A DNA stretch of 64,000 bases from Stomoxys calcitrans (lineage: Eukaryota; Arthropoda; Insecta; Diptera; Muscidae). Position 1 is the first letter of the stretch. Every line of letters begins with the position of its first letter. Under the pieces are notes generated by a model, which worked only from the letters and a program-made list of their open reading frames with translations, searched no databases and was not told the DNA's origin. Of the stretch, positions 42,178 through 52,794 are shown one piece after another. Position numbers and translations under genes: made by a program. The stretch spans positions 72,897,227 through 72,961,226 of the forward strand of contig NC_081556.1 in assembly GCF_963082655.1 (NCBI RefSeq). The letters are read 5' to 3'.

Positions 42178-43348
42178 ATTACTTCACTGGATAAGAATAA
42201 GAAAGTGATATTCCCTCCCATGCTACTTGCAGAAAAAATCGATTAACAAAATATTTTGAAACCCATCGGGGAAACCAGAAAACCTGTAACGTCGTAGTAT
42301 CAATAGGCACTTTGCCAAAATTGTTCAAGACAATGCTATAAATCAATTCAAAGTTCAAACAATTGGTTTTAGCTAACCTGTTCTGCGATATTGAAAATGT
42401 TGTATAGCTTCTTTTCTGCCTGACACTGTCCTCATATGTAGCTCTCTCTCACATTCTCGAAATCACAGAGTTCGGGAACGTAGGTATGCGTTTTTTTGCT
42501 TGTCTAAAGTGCTTCTTGGAATGTTGATTCGTTCAATTAGCCATTGTGCGACTACAATGCAGTGACCTCAGCTACTGTTTAATAAAATCCTATCTACAAT
42601 TCGAGCAAAACAAATTGGAGAATAATAACTAAATTTAACAAATTTTTTTGCAGTTAGTGATTTTTTTGTTCAGCGCGATAACAAGAAAAATAGAAATAAA
42701 TTACAAGCGGGCGGATTTGATTGTACGAGACAAGCAGATTGAAATACTCCCTATTCCGTCATAACGACCGTCTTCACTTTGGAAGAACTGAGCAACGATT
42801 GTTGACATCCAAGATATTACAGAAGAACACAAAACATGGTTTCAACTCCTGCAATAAAGAAATGTATATATTTCTTCGATATTATTTGTCTGGTAAGTTT
42901 ATGACAGAGTGTATTATAAATTAATTAAATTATTAAAGTTAATTTAAAATTAAATTAAATTAATGTATATATACATATATTATATATCTGTCGTTTGTTT
43001 TTTAACATCGAGCTCAAGTATATATAATCAATTTTTGGTTAGAAATTTCACTCTTCCCACAGACGACATTATTTGGAATTCTGTTACAATTACAAAGGAA
43101 GACATATGAACAGATCCCAGAAACATTTTAGATACCAAAAAATTTTCAAAACAATCCAAAAGAATTTTTAGCTTAAGACGATGTTAGAGTAGGTATTTCG
43201 ACTTTGATGAAATCTAAGTTAGCAATCATATCCAAATTCTATTCTAACTTCAAAAAAACCTTTTCTACGTGTTCGTATACAACAGCAAAATAAACATAGA
43301 TGGACCAAACTATTTGTATCCTCTTAACAGTCTTCAGTTTTAGTAAAA
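42178..43348. other. Unassigned AT-rich spacer
   Basis: Includes a TTAATTTAAAATTAAATTAA-type tract near 42930-42965 and ATATATACATATATTATATA near 42968. No gene or element was supported. Confidence 0.35.
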
Positions 43349-44245
43349 AACAAGTAAAAGCGTGCTAAGTTCAGCCGGGCCGAATCTTATATACCCTTCA
43401 CCATGGATCGAATTTGTCGAACTCTTGCCACTGTATCTCTTTTTAGACAAACAAAGGATACAAGAAAATAATTGCTATGTTATGGTTCATTTCGAACCAT
43501 AATTGAACTAAATATTGGAGACCATAGTAGAAATCATTGAGTAAAATTTCAGCCAAATCTAGTAAGAATTGCGCACTTTAGGGGCTAAAGAAGTAAAATA
43601 GGGAAGTCGGTTTAAAAGGGAGCTGCATTAGCCTATAAACCGATTCATGCCATTTTCGACACCTATGCTAAAGGTCATGAGAGAAGCCGTTGTCCAAAAT
43701 TTCAGCCAAATCGGATAATAATTGCGCCCTCTAGTGGCTCAAGAAGTCTAGACCCCAGATCGGTTTATATGGCAGCTATATCAGGTAATGGTCCGATTTG
43801 AACTATTCTTAGCACAGTTGTTAAAAGTCATAACAAAACACCTCATGCAAAATTTCAGCCAAATCGGATGCGAATTGCTCCCTTTAGAGGCTCAAGAAGT
43901 CAAGGCCACCGATCGGTTTATATGACAGCTATATCAGGTTATGAACCGATATGAACTATTCTTAGCACAATTGTTAAAAGTCATAACAAAACATCTCATT
44001 TAAAATTTCAGCCAAATCGGATAATAATTGCGTCCTCTAGTGGCTCAAGAAGTCAAGACCCCAGATCGGTTTATATGCAAGCTATAACAGGTTATGCACC
44101 GATTTGAACCATACTCAGCACAGTTGTTGGAAGTCATAATAAAACAACTCATGCAAAATTTCAGCCAAATCGCATAAGAATTGTACCCTCTAGCGGCTCA
44201 AGAAGTCAATATCCCAGATCGGTTCATATGGCAGCTATATCAAAA
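43349..44245 (-). mobile_element. HINE-A left half of a head-to-head pair
   Basis: Starts AACAAGTAAAAGCGTGCTAA with 3' hairpin TTCAGCCGGGCCGAA and ATATACCCTTCACCATGG. At least five subrepeats of about 152 bp follow (AAATTTCAGCCAAATC at about 43544, 43698, 43852, 44004, 44156). It stops at GGCAGCTATATCAAAAC, before the CATGTCCGTC tract and the 5' end. Confidence 0.85.
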
Positions 44246-44246
44246 C

Positions 44247-45007
44247 GTTTTAAGTCGAACTATCGAACATGTCCGTCCATCTGTCTGTCGAAAACACGCT
44301 AACTTTCGAAGGAGTAAAGCTAGGCGCTCGGAATTTTTTACAAATACTTTTTATTAGTGTAGGTCGGTTGGCATTGTAAATGGACCAAATCGGTCCATGT
44401 TTTGATATAGCTGCCATATAATCTGATCTTGGGTCTTGACTTCTTGAGCCTCTAGAGGGCGCATTATCGTCCGATTTGACTGAAATATTGCACGTGATGT
44501 TTTGGTATAACTTCCAACAACTGTGCTCAATATGGCGCAAATCGGTTCATAACCTGATATAGCTGCCATATAAACCGATCTTGGGTCTTGACTTCTTGAG
44601 CCTCCGGTGGGCGCAATTCTCATCCGAATTGGCAGAAATTTTGTACCACGGCTTCTCCCATAGCCTTCAATATACGTGTCCAATATGGTCTGAATCGATC
44701 TATAGATTCATACGGCTCCAATATAAACCGATCTTCCGATTTTGCGTCTTGAGCCCCCACAAGGCGCATTTCTTATTCGAATGGGCTGAAATGTTACACA
44801 ATGACTTCTGCTTGGTCTTCGACATTCAATTCACTTATGGTCCGAATCGGACTATAACTTGATATATCTCCAATAGCAAAACTATTCTTATCCATTACTC
44901 TTTGTTTGCCCAAAAAAAGATGCCGTGCAAAGAATTCGACAAATGCGATCCATGGTGGAGGGTATATAAGATTCGGCCCGGCCGAACTTAGCATGCTCTT
45001 ACTTGTT
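44247..45007 (+). mobile_element. HINE-A right half of a head-to-head pair
   Basis: Starts abruptly at TTTTAAGTCGAACTATCGAA and CATGTCCGTCCATCTGTCTG, lacking the 5' hairpin. It runs through subrepeats to GGTGGAGGGTATATAAG, hairpin TTCGGCCCGGCCGAA and TTACTTGTTTTT. Both outer ends of 43349-45007 are therefore HINE-A 3' ends. Confidence 0.85.
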
Positions 45008-45054
45008 TTTTATTTGTTTAACAAATATTTTATAATGGCGTCAATATTTTAAGT

Positions 45055-45570
45055 ACGAAGCTCAACAACACTTCTGGAGCGATGACAAGAATGCAAATGT
45101 GACGCCGTCAATTCCCAAAAGCCTCCTTCGTCTGTTATTGAATTGATACCAAATGGTACTAAAAATCTTTGCCAACGACGCGAACAAATTTATACCATAT
45201 GGTATTGGCAAAGTACCGTCATTTTTCTATCATTGTAGAGGGCGCAATTATAATCCGATTTGTCTGAAATTTTGAAGGTGGGAGTTTTAAGTCTTTTACT
45301 AGTTACAGGATTCACTAATAGAAGGAAAAGTAACTTGCGAAAACATAAAGTGGAAAGGCCCCATGAACATCATTAAGGATGTCGAATCTGATTTTTCTAT
45401 CAGTGTAGAGGGCGCAATTATAATCCGATTTGCCTGAAATTTTGAAGGTGGGAGTTTTTAAGACTTCTAACAGTCACAGGATTCACTAATTGAAGGTTAG
45501 GCCACTTGCGAAAACGTAAAGTGGGTAGGCTTCATGAACATCATTAGGTATGCCAAATCTGACGATTGAA
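45055..45570. repeat. Element scrap followed by a 180-bp tandem duplication
   Basis: 45055-45240 (ATTGATACCAAATGGTACTA, ACGACGCGAACAAATTTATACC, TTGGCAAAGTACCGTCATTT) matches the right end of the element at 55852-56585. Then TTTTTCTATCA(T/G)TGTAGAGGGC with GAAATTTTGAAGGTGGGAGT, CAGGATTCACTAAT and ATGAACATCATTA occurs twice, at about 45222 and 45402. Confidence 0.75.
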
Positions 45571-46576
45571 AATGCCATCAAATAGGAGAAAACGTAACGT
45601 AAACAATGAATGAATCTAAAAACCGAACAAGTTGACATCCTCAATGCCAAATACTGCCAAAAAATTGTTTGTCGGCTGATCGCCAGGCTTAACCTTATTC
45701 AGTGAATCCTGTAACAGTCATTACAAGGACGGTCCATATTGGTAGCTAACTAGATATATATCTTATATTTGAAACAGTCATTGAAAGAACTGGTACATAT
45801 AAGATTCGGAACGGCCGAATTTAAGGCGCTTTTACTTGCTTTTTCTTTTTTTAAATATGACAAAAGTGTGTTTTCTTCTTTTAGGGAAAATGTTGCTACC
45901 TTCATTATGGAATAAATTTGGCTTTACGCACTCATACTTTATTTATTTGTATTGCTGGTTTGTTTTAGTTTCGCTTAGCCATTTGTATGTATATTTTGGC
46001 CTGACCAGACTGTATTTTTTCATTAAAATATTTCTTTTTTTTTCTATTAAAAACATCAAACATTGTTTGGCCTTCGCAGCAGATGGCGTCATTAGTTCCA
46101 TATCTAAGAAAATTAGAAATAGTATTTGTCAGTCGCTTTGCACATCTGCCATAGTGGTTTAGTGATATTGTGTAAGATACCCTACACTATTTAAATATAA
46201 CTTTGAATTGATATCACAGACGAACAATTTCTCGCAGTGCAAGCAACATAAAACGGGAGACATATGCGAAAGTGCATAATAAATATTTGAATGATGCTAT
46301 AAAAAATATGGACATAAAAATTTATTTTTGGAAAGATAAGAATTTTTTTTTTATAAAGGCCACTATGCAGTTATGATGATAAGAGAGCAGAAACGAAAAC
46401 AGAGGTGGTGTCTTTAAACTGTTTCGGGGTTTCAGGATATATTTATGTTATTAAATATTTATTTTATTTAAGGATACTATGCGGGATGCTGTTCAGTGGT
46501 TGAAAATCGCAGCCAAAGATCAAAAGCAATCCACTGTGAATTTTTATTTTAAGGTCACAGGTTAAAAATGTTTGAA
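45571..46576. other. Unassigned spacer
   Basis: A 108-codon hydrophobic frame (45836-46162) is rich in Leu/Phe from AT-rich DNA, with no motif; not called. Just before it, ATAAGATTCGGAACGGCCGA with GGCGCTTTTACTTG (45800-45838) is the remnant of a HINE-A 3' end on the plus strand. Confidence 0.4.
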
Positions 46577-47388
46577 TTTTTATGCCCTACACCTCTGCTG
46601 GGGTACAGGGTATTATAACTTAGTGAATTTGTTTGTAACACCCAGAAGGAAGAGAGATAGACCCATTGATAAGTTTACCGGTCGACACAGAATCACTTTC
46701 TGATTCGATTTAGCTATGTCCGTCTGTCTGTCTGTCTGTCCATGTTAATTTGTGTATAAACTCAGGTCGCAATTTTCATCCGATCGTCTTAAAATTTGGT
46801 ACAGGCATGTTTTTCGGCCTAGAGACGAAGCCTTTTAAAATTGGAAAAAATCGGTTCAGATTTGGATATAGCTCCCATATATATTTTCGTCCGATTTTAA
46901 GTAATAATGCAATAAAGTGGTCATTTGTTAACCGATTCTCTCGAAATTTGGCAGGAAGAATTTTTTATGACTCTAGACATTACTAGTGAATTTCATGGAA
47001 ATTGGTTCAGATTTAGATATAGCTCTCATATATATATTTCGTCCGATTTTCACTCCTAGAGCCACTGCAAGCGCATTCATTGATCAGTCTTCTCAAAACT
47101 TTGTACAACGCTTTCCTCGACGACTGTCACAGTATGTGAGAATTTTGCTCGAAATCAGTTCAGGTTTAGATATAGCTCCCATATATATGTTCGTCAGATT
47201 TTGGGTAATTTGCCATAATGTTGTCATTTGTCAACCGTAGTTATTACAGTTTGAACATATTTGCTCGCCGAGGTCCATCAAAATTGGTTCAGAATTGGAT
47301 ATAGGTCCCACATTGTGCTTATAGTGTAGGCGTAGGGTATTATACAGTCGGCACCGCCCGACATTTGCCCTTCCTTAGTGTTTTTTTT
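46577..47388 (+). mobile_element. HINE-B, nearly complete
   Basis: 5' end TTTTTATGCCCTACACCTC and GGGGTACAGGGTATTATAAC, then AATCACTTTCTGATTCGATTTAG and CTATGTCCGTCTGTCTGTCT. About four subrepeats with GATATAGCTCCCATATATAT follow. Near the 3' end GTGTAGGCGTAGGGTATTAT and hairpin GTCGG / CCGAC, then TTTGCCCTTCCTTAGTG. Shorter than the 15977 copy by about one to two subrepeats. Confidence 0.85.
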
Positions 47389-48289
47389 TATGAGGTCTTT
47401 AAATTTATTTTTGTCTTTGATTTTCAATTTCAATCATGTCAAAGAACCGAAATTATGCTAATTAACATCTGGGAGTCGCAATGATGATTCTCCCATTGAA
47501 TTGTGGCCATTTTATAGAATTCTAGCCAAGTTTAACTTTTCAACAAGAGACATGGTTTAAAAAAGCCGTCCAATGTAATTGAGTGCTCGAATTGAGCGGC
47601 GCTTTTATATATGAAAGAAATCTCCCTTTTTCTTGTCAGTTCCCGCTACAACAGATGATTTCAGCATGTCCGCTTGTGTTCATGTGAAATTTAGCAATTT
47701 CTTTTCCCTTTTTTTAAAAGACATTCTTACATAACTCTTGCTCTCATTGGATCATCAAATGATCTCACCTTTGTTAAGTATCACCTGTAAATAAGAAAAA
47801 ATCTATAATAAAAAAATAAGTACATCACTAATCTATTATTAATCTACCATTTAATCCTTTTCTCACATTTAGCACCCTAACTAAGCAGGCCTTGAGTGGC
47901 TGCATTCACATTTAATTGGAATCCGAAGAGTAAACAATCAACTTTATTTCTTGTTTACTCGTTGACGTTCCAAGCGAGGGAATGCCAAAAATTTAATGCT
48001 GGTGATTTCAAATGGATTCACAATGAATATCGATCGGTTGGGCATATCTTGTTTAACAAATGATTAATGTATGCGAATTTGGGTGGTATTACGTCATAGG
48101 AAAGACAGACAGTCTGTGTATCTGACATCACACACAACGAGTATTTACCAAAGAATTTTGATAAGTAGCCCAAGCTAACTATGAAAAGCTTTTACATACT
48201 ACATGCAAAGGGGTTCAAAGGCTGCGTGCCAATTGATAGCAAAGTTGTAGAGTTTGTAAAAATATGAAGTTTGGTGTGGTGAATAATTT
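47389..48289. other. Unassigned spacer
   Basis: No recognisable gene or element. Confidence 0.35.
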
Positions 48290-48925
48290 TTGAGTAGCCC
48301 AGGGGATAATAAGTTTTTTGAAAGGAGCAAAGCAAATTTTGCTTCTTTCAAAATTTACACTAGGACACTGGAGACTAATCCAGATATCCGACCCATTGAC
48401 ATACAGATTAAATGTGAGGCAGCCACTGCGGCTATGAGACTTAATGCGATGGGAGCAGCTCATACCATCGCGGTAGAATCGAGGCGACGATAGGAAACCT
48501 GGAAGGTAGGGAAGAGGTTTCCGATCAGATATCTAAGACTACACTTGAGGTCGAGTGTGAGGCGCGGCTGCTGGCGGCAAAGTCTTGGACTGACGGAATC
48601 CTAGTATTGTCATGTGGAAGATCATATCACACGGATGGATCAAATCTAGAGGACAGAGTCGGTCTGGGGGCAATAACAACCAGGACGGTTAGATCACGAA
48701 CTATCTTGGAATGTAAGAAAGAGATTAACGCCTTCTCTAAGGATGGCACAATCCGCATCATTGGGGGCCAGGCTATAACGGAGCAAGGGGGAATGGAAGT
48801 GCAGACGATTTGCGGTGAGGCCGGGGGACTGCTGTCAATAAACTTGGTTAACCCGAAACCTTTTGGGACGACTCAGTCCGAGTTAAGGGCGTGCGCAATG
48901 ACCGCGCATGTAATACAGCTGGCAA
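48290..48925 (+). mobile_element. LINE-A RNase H fragment
   Basis: Upstream frame with NPDIRPIDIQIKCEAATAAM and RLNAMGA. Then a 131-codon frame with LSCGRSYHTDGSNLEDRVGL (first RNase H Asp), TRTVRSRTILECKKEINAFS and GTTQSELRA. The GHNG and ADDL motifs are disrupted by a frameshift, and the middle of RNase H is deleted. No 3' tail. Confidence 0.75.
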
Positions 48926-49029
48926 GCTATCGATTATCGCAACGTTCGATAGTTTTAATAATAAATATCGCTAGTATCGATACTATCTTTAATTTCCCAT
49001 GACCTATATTTCAAACGAAAATGAGATGT

Positions 49030-49513
49030 AACAAGTAAGAGCGTGCTAAGTTCGGCCGGGCCGAATCTTATATACCCTCCACCATGGATCGCATTTAACG
49101 AGTTCTTTCTCCAAATCGGATGAGAATTGCGCCCTCTCGAGGCTCAAGAAGTCAAGATGCCAGATCGGTTTATATGGCAGCTATATCAGGTTATGTACCG
49201 ATTTGCGACATACTTAGTACAGTTGTTGGAAGTCATAACAAAACACCTCATGCAAAATTTCAGTCAAATCGGACGAGAATTGCCCCTTTTAGAAGCTCAA
49301 GAAGTCAACACCCAAGATGGGTTTATATGGCAGCTATATCAAAACAAGGACCTTTGTGCAAAATTTCAAGCGCCTAGCTTTACTCCTTCGGACGGACATG
49401 GCTAGATTGAATTAAAATGTCATTACGATCAAGAATATACATACTTTATGGGGTCTTAGACGCATATTTCGAGGTGTTACAAACAGAATGACGAAATTAG
49501 TATACCCCCATCC
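49030..49513 (-). mobile_element. HINE-A, short copy
   Basis: 3' end AACAAGTAAGAGCGTGCTAAG with hairpin TTCGGCCGGGCCGAA and TATACCCTCCACCATGG. About two subrepeats, ACGGACATGGCTAG, ACATACTTTATGGGGTC, then AATTAGTATACCCCCATCC. The extreme 5' arm is missing. Confidence 0.83.
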
Positions 49514-49588
49514 ATCAATATCAATGCAGAGACCAAATAAAACCAAGTTTAGTAAAGTCAGTTGGAAGTCATGAGAGAAATCATTGTA

Positions 49589-49824
49589 TTGGGTTGCCCA
49601 AAAAGTAATTGCGGATTTTTCATATAGTCGGCGTTGACAAATTTTTTCATAGCTTGTGACTCTGTAATTGCATTCTTTCTTCTGTCAGTTATCAGCTGTT
49701 ACTTTTAGCTTGCTTTAGAAAAAAAGTGTAAAAAAGCATATTTGATTAAAATTCATTCTAAGTTTTTTTAAAAATGCATTTACTTTCTTTTAAAAAATCC
49801 GCAAATACTTTTTGGGCAACCCAA
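49589..49824 (+). mobile_element. Mariner-type MITE (236 bp), second copy
   Basis: Ends TTGGGTTGCCCAAAAAGTAA and TACTTTTTGGGCAACCCAA. TA precedes it (49587-49588); TG follows, presumably a mutated TA. It differs from the 16572 copy at only a handful of sites over the whole length and is in the same orientation. It sits in a HINE-A-like remnant (GTTGGAAGTCATGAGAG before, GCAAAATG..GCGCCCTCTA after). Confidence 0.92.
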
Positions 49825-50084
49825 TGCAAAATGTTGGTCTAATCAGGTGAAAATTGCGCCCTCTATAGGCGCAATGTATGTTAAATGAAACATTCAGCGT
49901 CGGATTGCTTATTTTTGTTTAGTTTTGCAAAAAATTTAACTTTTGCGATAGAATCCAACGAAAAATATCAATCGAGATTTAGTCAAAATATTAAATGTCG
50001 ATATTTTGCCAGCTCAAGCAGTAACACTGTGAAATAGTGAAACAGTCGGTAGGACGTCGAAAATTCTATGGAGTGATCCGGATC

Positions 50085-50432
50085 GTGAGAGATCAGTATA
50101 GCTTTTGGTGTCATAACGGGACACATAGGACTTCGCGCTCACATATGCAAAATCTGTGCGCCAAGTGATAGCATATTTAGGGCATGTGGGGAAGATGACG
50201 AGCATTTCCCTGCTTTTACGGCTAACAGACACCGGTACTTAGGTGGGGATACGATACAAGGCATGAACCAATTTAGGGGAGTGGTATGGAAAACAATTAA
50301 GGATTTTGTAAGTAGCACGGAATTCCTATCTTTTTCGAGCGCACAACAAGCCGATTACTGGCTTAGGTGTATGTCCATATTGGCATGGGGCGGATTAATA
50401 TCTGTACCCTCTTTTCAACCTAACCTAACCTA
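50085..50432 (+). mobile_element. LINE-A 3' end
   Basis: Homologous to the C-terminal cysteine region and 3' untranslated part: HIGLRAHICKICAP-like coding, GAAGATGACGAGC, ACCGGTACTTAGGTG, AGTAGCACGGAATTCC, AGCGCACAACAAGCCGATTA and the tail CAACCTAACCTAACCTA. It is 5' truncated. Confidence 0.8.
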
Positions 50433-50798
50433 GAGCAGAGTTCCATGTTGCTAAGTGTGAGTAGATACGCAGGTCTAATTCAATTTGCGGGTCATTAACC
50501 GCTTAAGCACACATATCTACTTGTTTATGATTTATTGATTTTGATATTGCCATTTAAAAATTGATGATGAATTGAAAGAAATTGGTAAAACACAACGTTT
50601 TTATTTGGGTCATTTGCAATCTCTGTGTAAAATATTTTTTGGAAGGCGTCGACGTTTAATCATTTGGCTTTTATATGTTAATAAAATCTTGGTACAATAA
50701 TAGCATTAATCTAATGATACTTTTATCTGTGAACAATGCCCAAGTATGACTTGTTTAAAAACAATTGTTTTTCATGAGTGACTTTCAATAAATGTTGC

Positions 50799-50883
50799 TT
50801 TTTATACCCGCCACCATAGGATGGGGGTATACTAATCTAGTCATTCCGTTTGCAACACCTCGAAATATTCGTCTAAGACCCCG
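50799..50883 (+). mobile_element. HINE-A 5' terminal fragment
   Basis: TTTTTATACCCGCCACCATAG with GATGGGGGTATACTAATC, the terminal hairpin, then GAAATATTCGTCTAAGACCCC; truncated afterwards. Confidence 0.75.
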
Positions 50884-50919
50884 AGCCCGAGCCCCACCCA
50901 ATTATATTGTCTGAGAAAA

Positions 50920-51330
50920 AAATTAAAATTTAATTTATTCTTAACAAGAAATTTCAGTAAAATTTTTTAAAATGACAAAATTTCATATTTTGGTAAGCCA
51001 GGGCCGCCTTAAAACTATTTTTCTTAAAGACAAAATTGTAACGAAATTCTTTGTAAAAAAACAAACTTTATGAAATTTTTTCTAAACAAATTTTCATGAC
51101 ATTTTTCTAAGGGCAAAATTTCAGCGTAATATTCTCTAATGCTAAAACTTCATCACGGCATTTTTATTAAATTTTTTCTAAAGACAAAATTTTTATAAAA
51201 ATAAATTCAATAAAATGTTTTTTAAAGACTAAATTTTAATGAATTTTTTTAAGGACAAATTTCAGCGAAAATCTCTTTGAAGACAACTTAACCTCGAGAT
51301 TATTGTTAAAGCCAAAATTTCAATAAAAAT
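50920..51330. repeat. Degenerate AT-rich short-period array
   Basis: The phrase TTTTCTAAAGACAAAATTTC and close variants recurs about ten times at irregular spacing of roughly 30-50 bp. No coding content. Confidence 0.6.
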
Positions 51331-52262
51331 GTTCATTGTGCGACACTACGTTTTGCAAAAAACGACATTTTCCTAAAATTTGTCTGTTTTATTTTGTATA
51401 AAGAAGTAGGATTATTGATAGATTTTTTTTTTTAATATACAAAACATCAAATGCAACATGACATTAAAACGGATTCCACTCCTACAAATTTTTAGAAATT
51501 TTTTCGTTTGATTTTTGGGTTATACAAAATTTCCGACTTCGTCGTCGAGTCGTCCACTTTACGCGAATCGAAATTTCATTACGAGCTAGAATTTTCCTAA
51601 TGCAGTTAAATTTTTGGGCATTTTTTTTGTCGTTAATGTAATTTTTTGAAAAGAAAAACTTTTTGTGATTTTTTTAACCCAAAAATTAAAAGTTTCCTTA
51701 AGCCTGAATCTTCATTTAACAATTATTTTTCTAAGACATATTTCTATATGAATTTTTTCTTAATTCTCGTTTTATTATTTTAATTGAAATTTTATCTGTG
51801 GAAAAAAATATTATTTAAAAAATTTCTTTGAATAGCCGGCGAGGCTCTGCTGAATTTTTATTTTCAAGTTTTTGTTTTTGCATGTTAGAGAGAAGATAAT
51901 TTAATTTTACAATTTGTTGTTTCGTTTCTCTTCCGAGACGAGCTTAATGATCGAAGATTCGAATGGATGGAATTTGAACCTGGGCACACGAAACAGCAGC
52001 AGTCGTTGTCTAGCGTTCGAAACCATTAATACAACTTCAAAAAGATATATTCGCAAAGACAATCACACTTTGAAGGCTTTGAAAGATTGGATTCACCCTA
52101 TAAATAGTTGTTGGCAACCAGTGGTGCATTCAGCTCTGACTTTACGACCAAATGTCACTGCTGATGGGTCAGTTCCTGCAACCAATAGCGATTGACAATT
52201 TTCGATTAAAAAAAAAATGAGATGGGCCCCCCCCCCCAAAGTAAAATCCTGGCTACATCCCT
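51331..52262. other. Unassigned AT-rich spacer
   Basis: A 93-codon frame at 51914-52195 has no familiar motif. A run of C lies at about 52227-52236. Confidence 0.35.
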
Positions 52263-52752
52263 GGCTCCCATATAAACCGATCTCCCAATTTGACTTCTTG
52301 AGCACTTACAAGCCGCAATTTTTGTCCGATTTAGCTGAAATTTTGCATGTGGTGACTTTCATCAACTGTGTTAAGTACGGTCTGAATCGGTCTATAACTT
52401 GATATAGCTCCCATATAAACGGATCTCCTGATTTGACTTCTTGAGTACTTACAAGCCGCAACTTTTGACCTATTTGGCACAAATTTTGCATGCGGTGTTC
52501 TGCTAGCACTTCCAACAACTGTGCCAAATACGATCTAAATCAGTCTTTTACCTGATATAGCTCCCATGTAAATTAGTCTCTCGATCATCCTTGTTCCCAG
52601 AAGCTTTAATTAGTGCTGGTTTGACAGAAGTTGGTATGTAGAATAAAATTATGCCCTTCAACTAAATATATTTTGCATAAATTTTTAACAGAATCCATGG
52701 TTTTGGGTTTCAAGATTTGGCCTGGCCGAACTTAGCACGCTTTTACTTGTTT
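52263..52752 (+). mobile_element. HINE-A, 5' truncated
   Basis: Subrepeats with TATAGCTCCCATATAAAC, TTTGACTTCTTGAGCACTTAC and GCTGAAATTTTGCATG end in TTTGGCCTGGCCGAACTTAGC and ACGCTTTTACTTGTTT. Confidence 0.75.
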
Positions 52753-52794
52753 AAAATAGCTTGGCTTGTTTTTGTTCCTGCAGAAATGTCAAAA

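Noticed and set aside
44250..44862. Open frames of 93-109 codons in HINE-A (also 41376-42136, 49120-49405)
   Set aside because: Periodic products of the 150-bp units on both strands, not conserved as proteins across copies.
45836..46162. 108-codon hydrophobic protein
   Set aside because: Leu/Phe-rich translation of T-rich DNA; no membrane-protein family resemblance and no gene structure.
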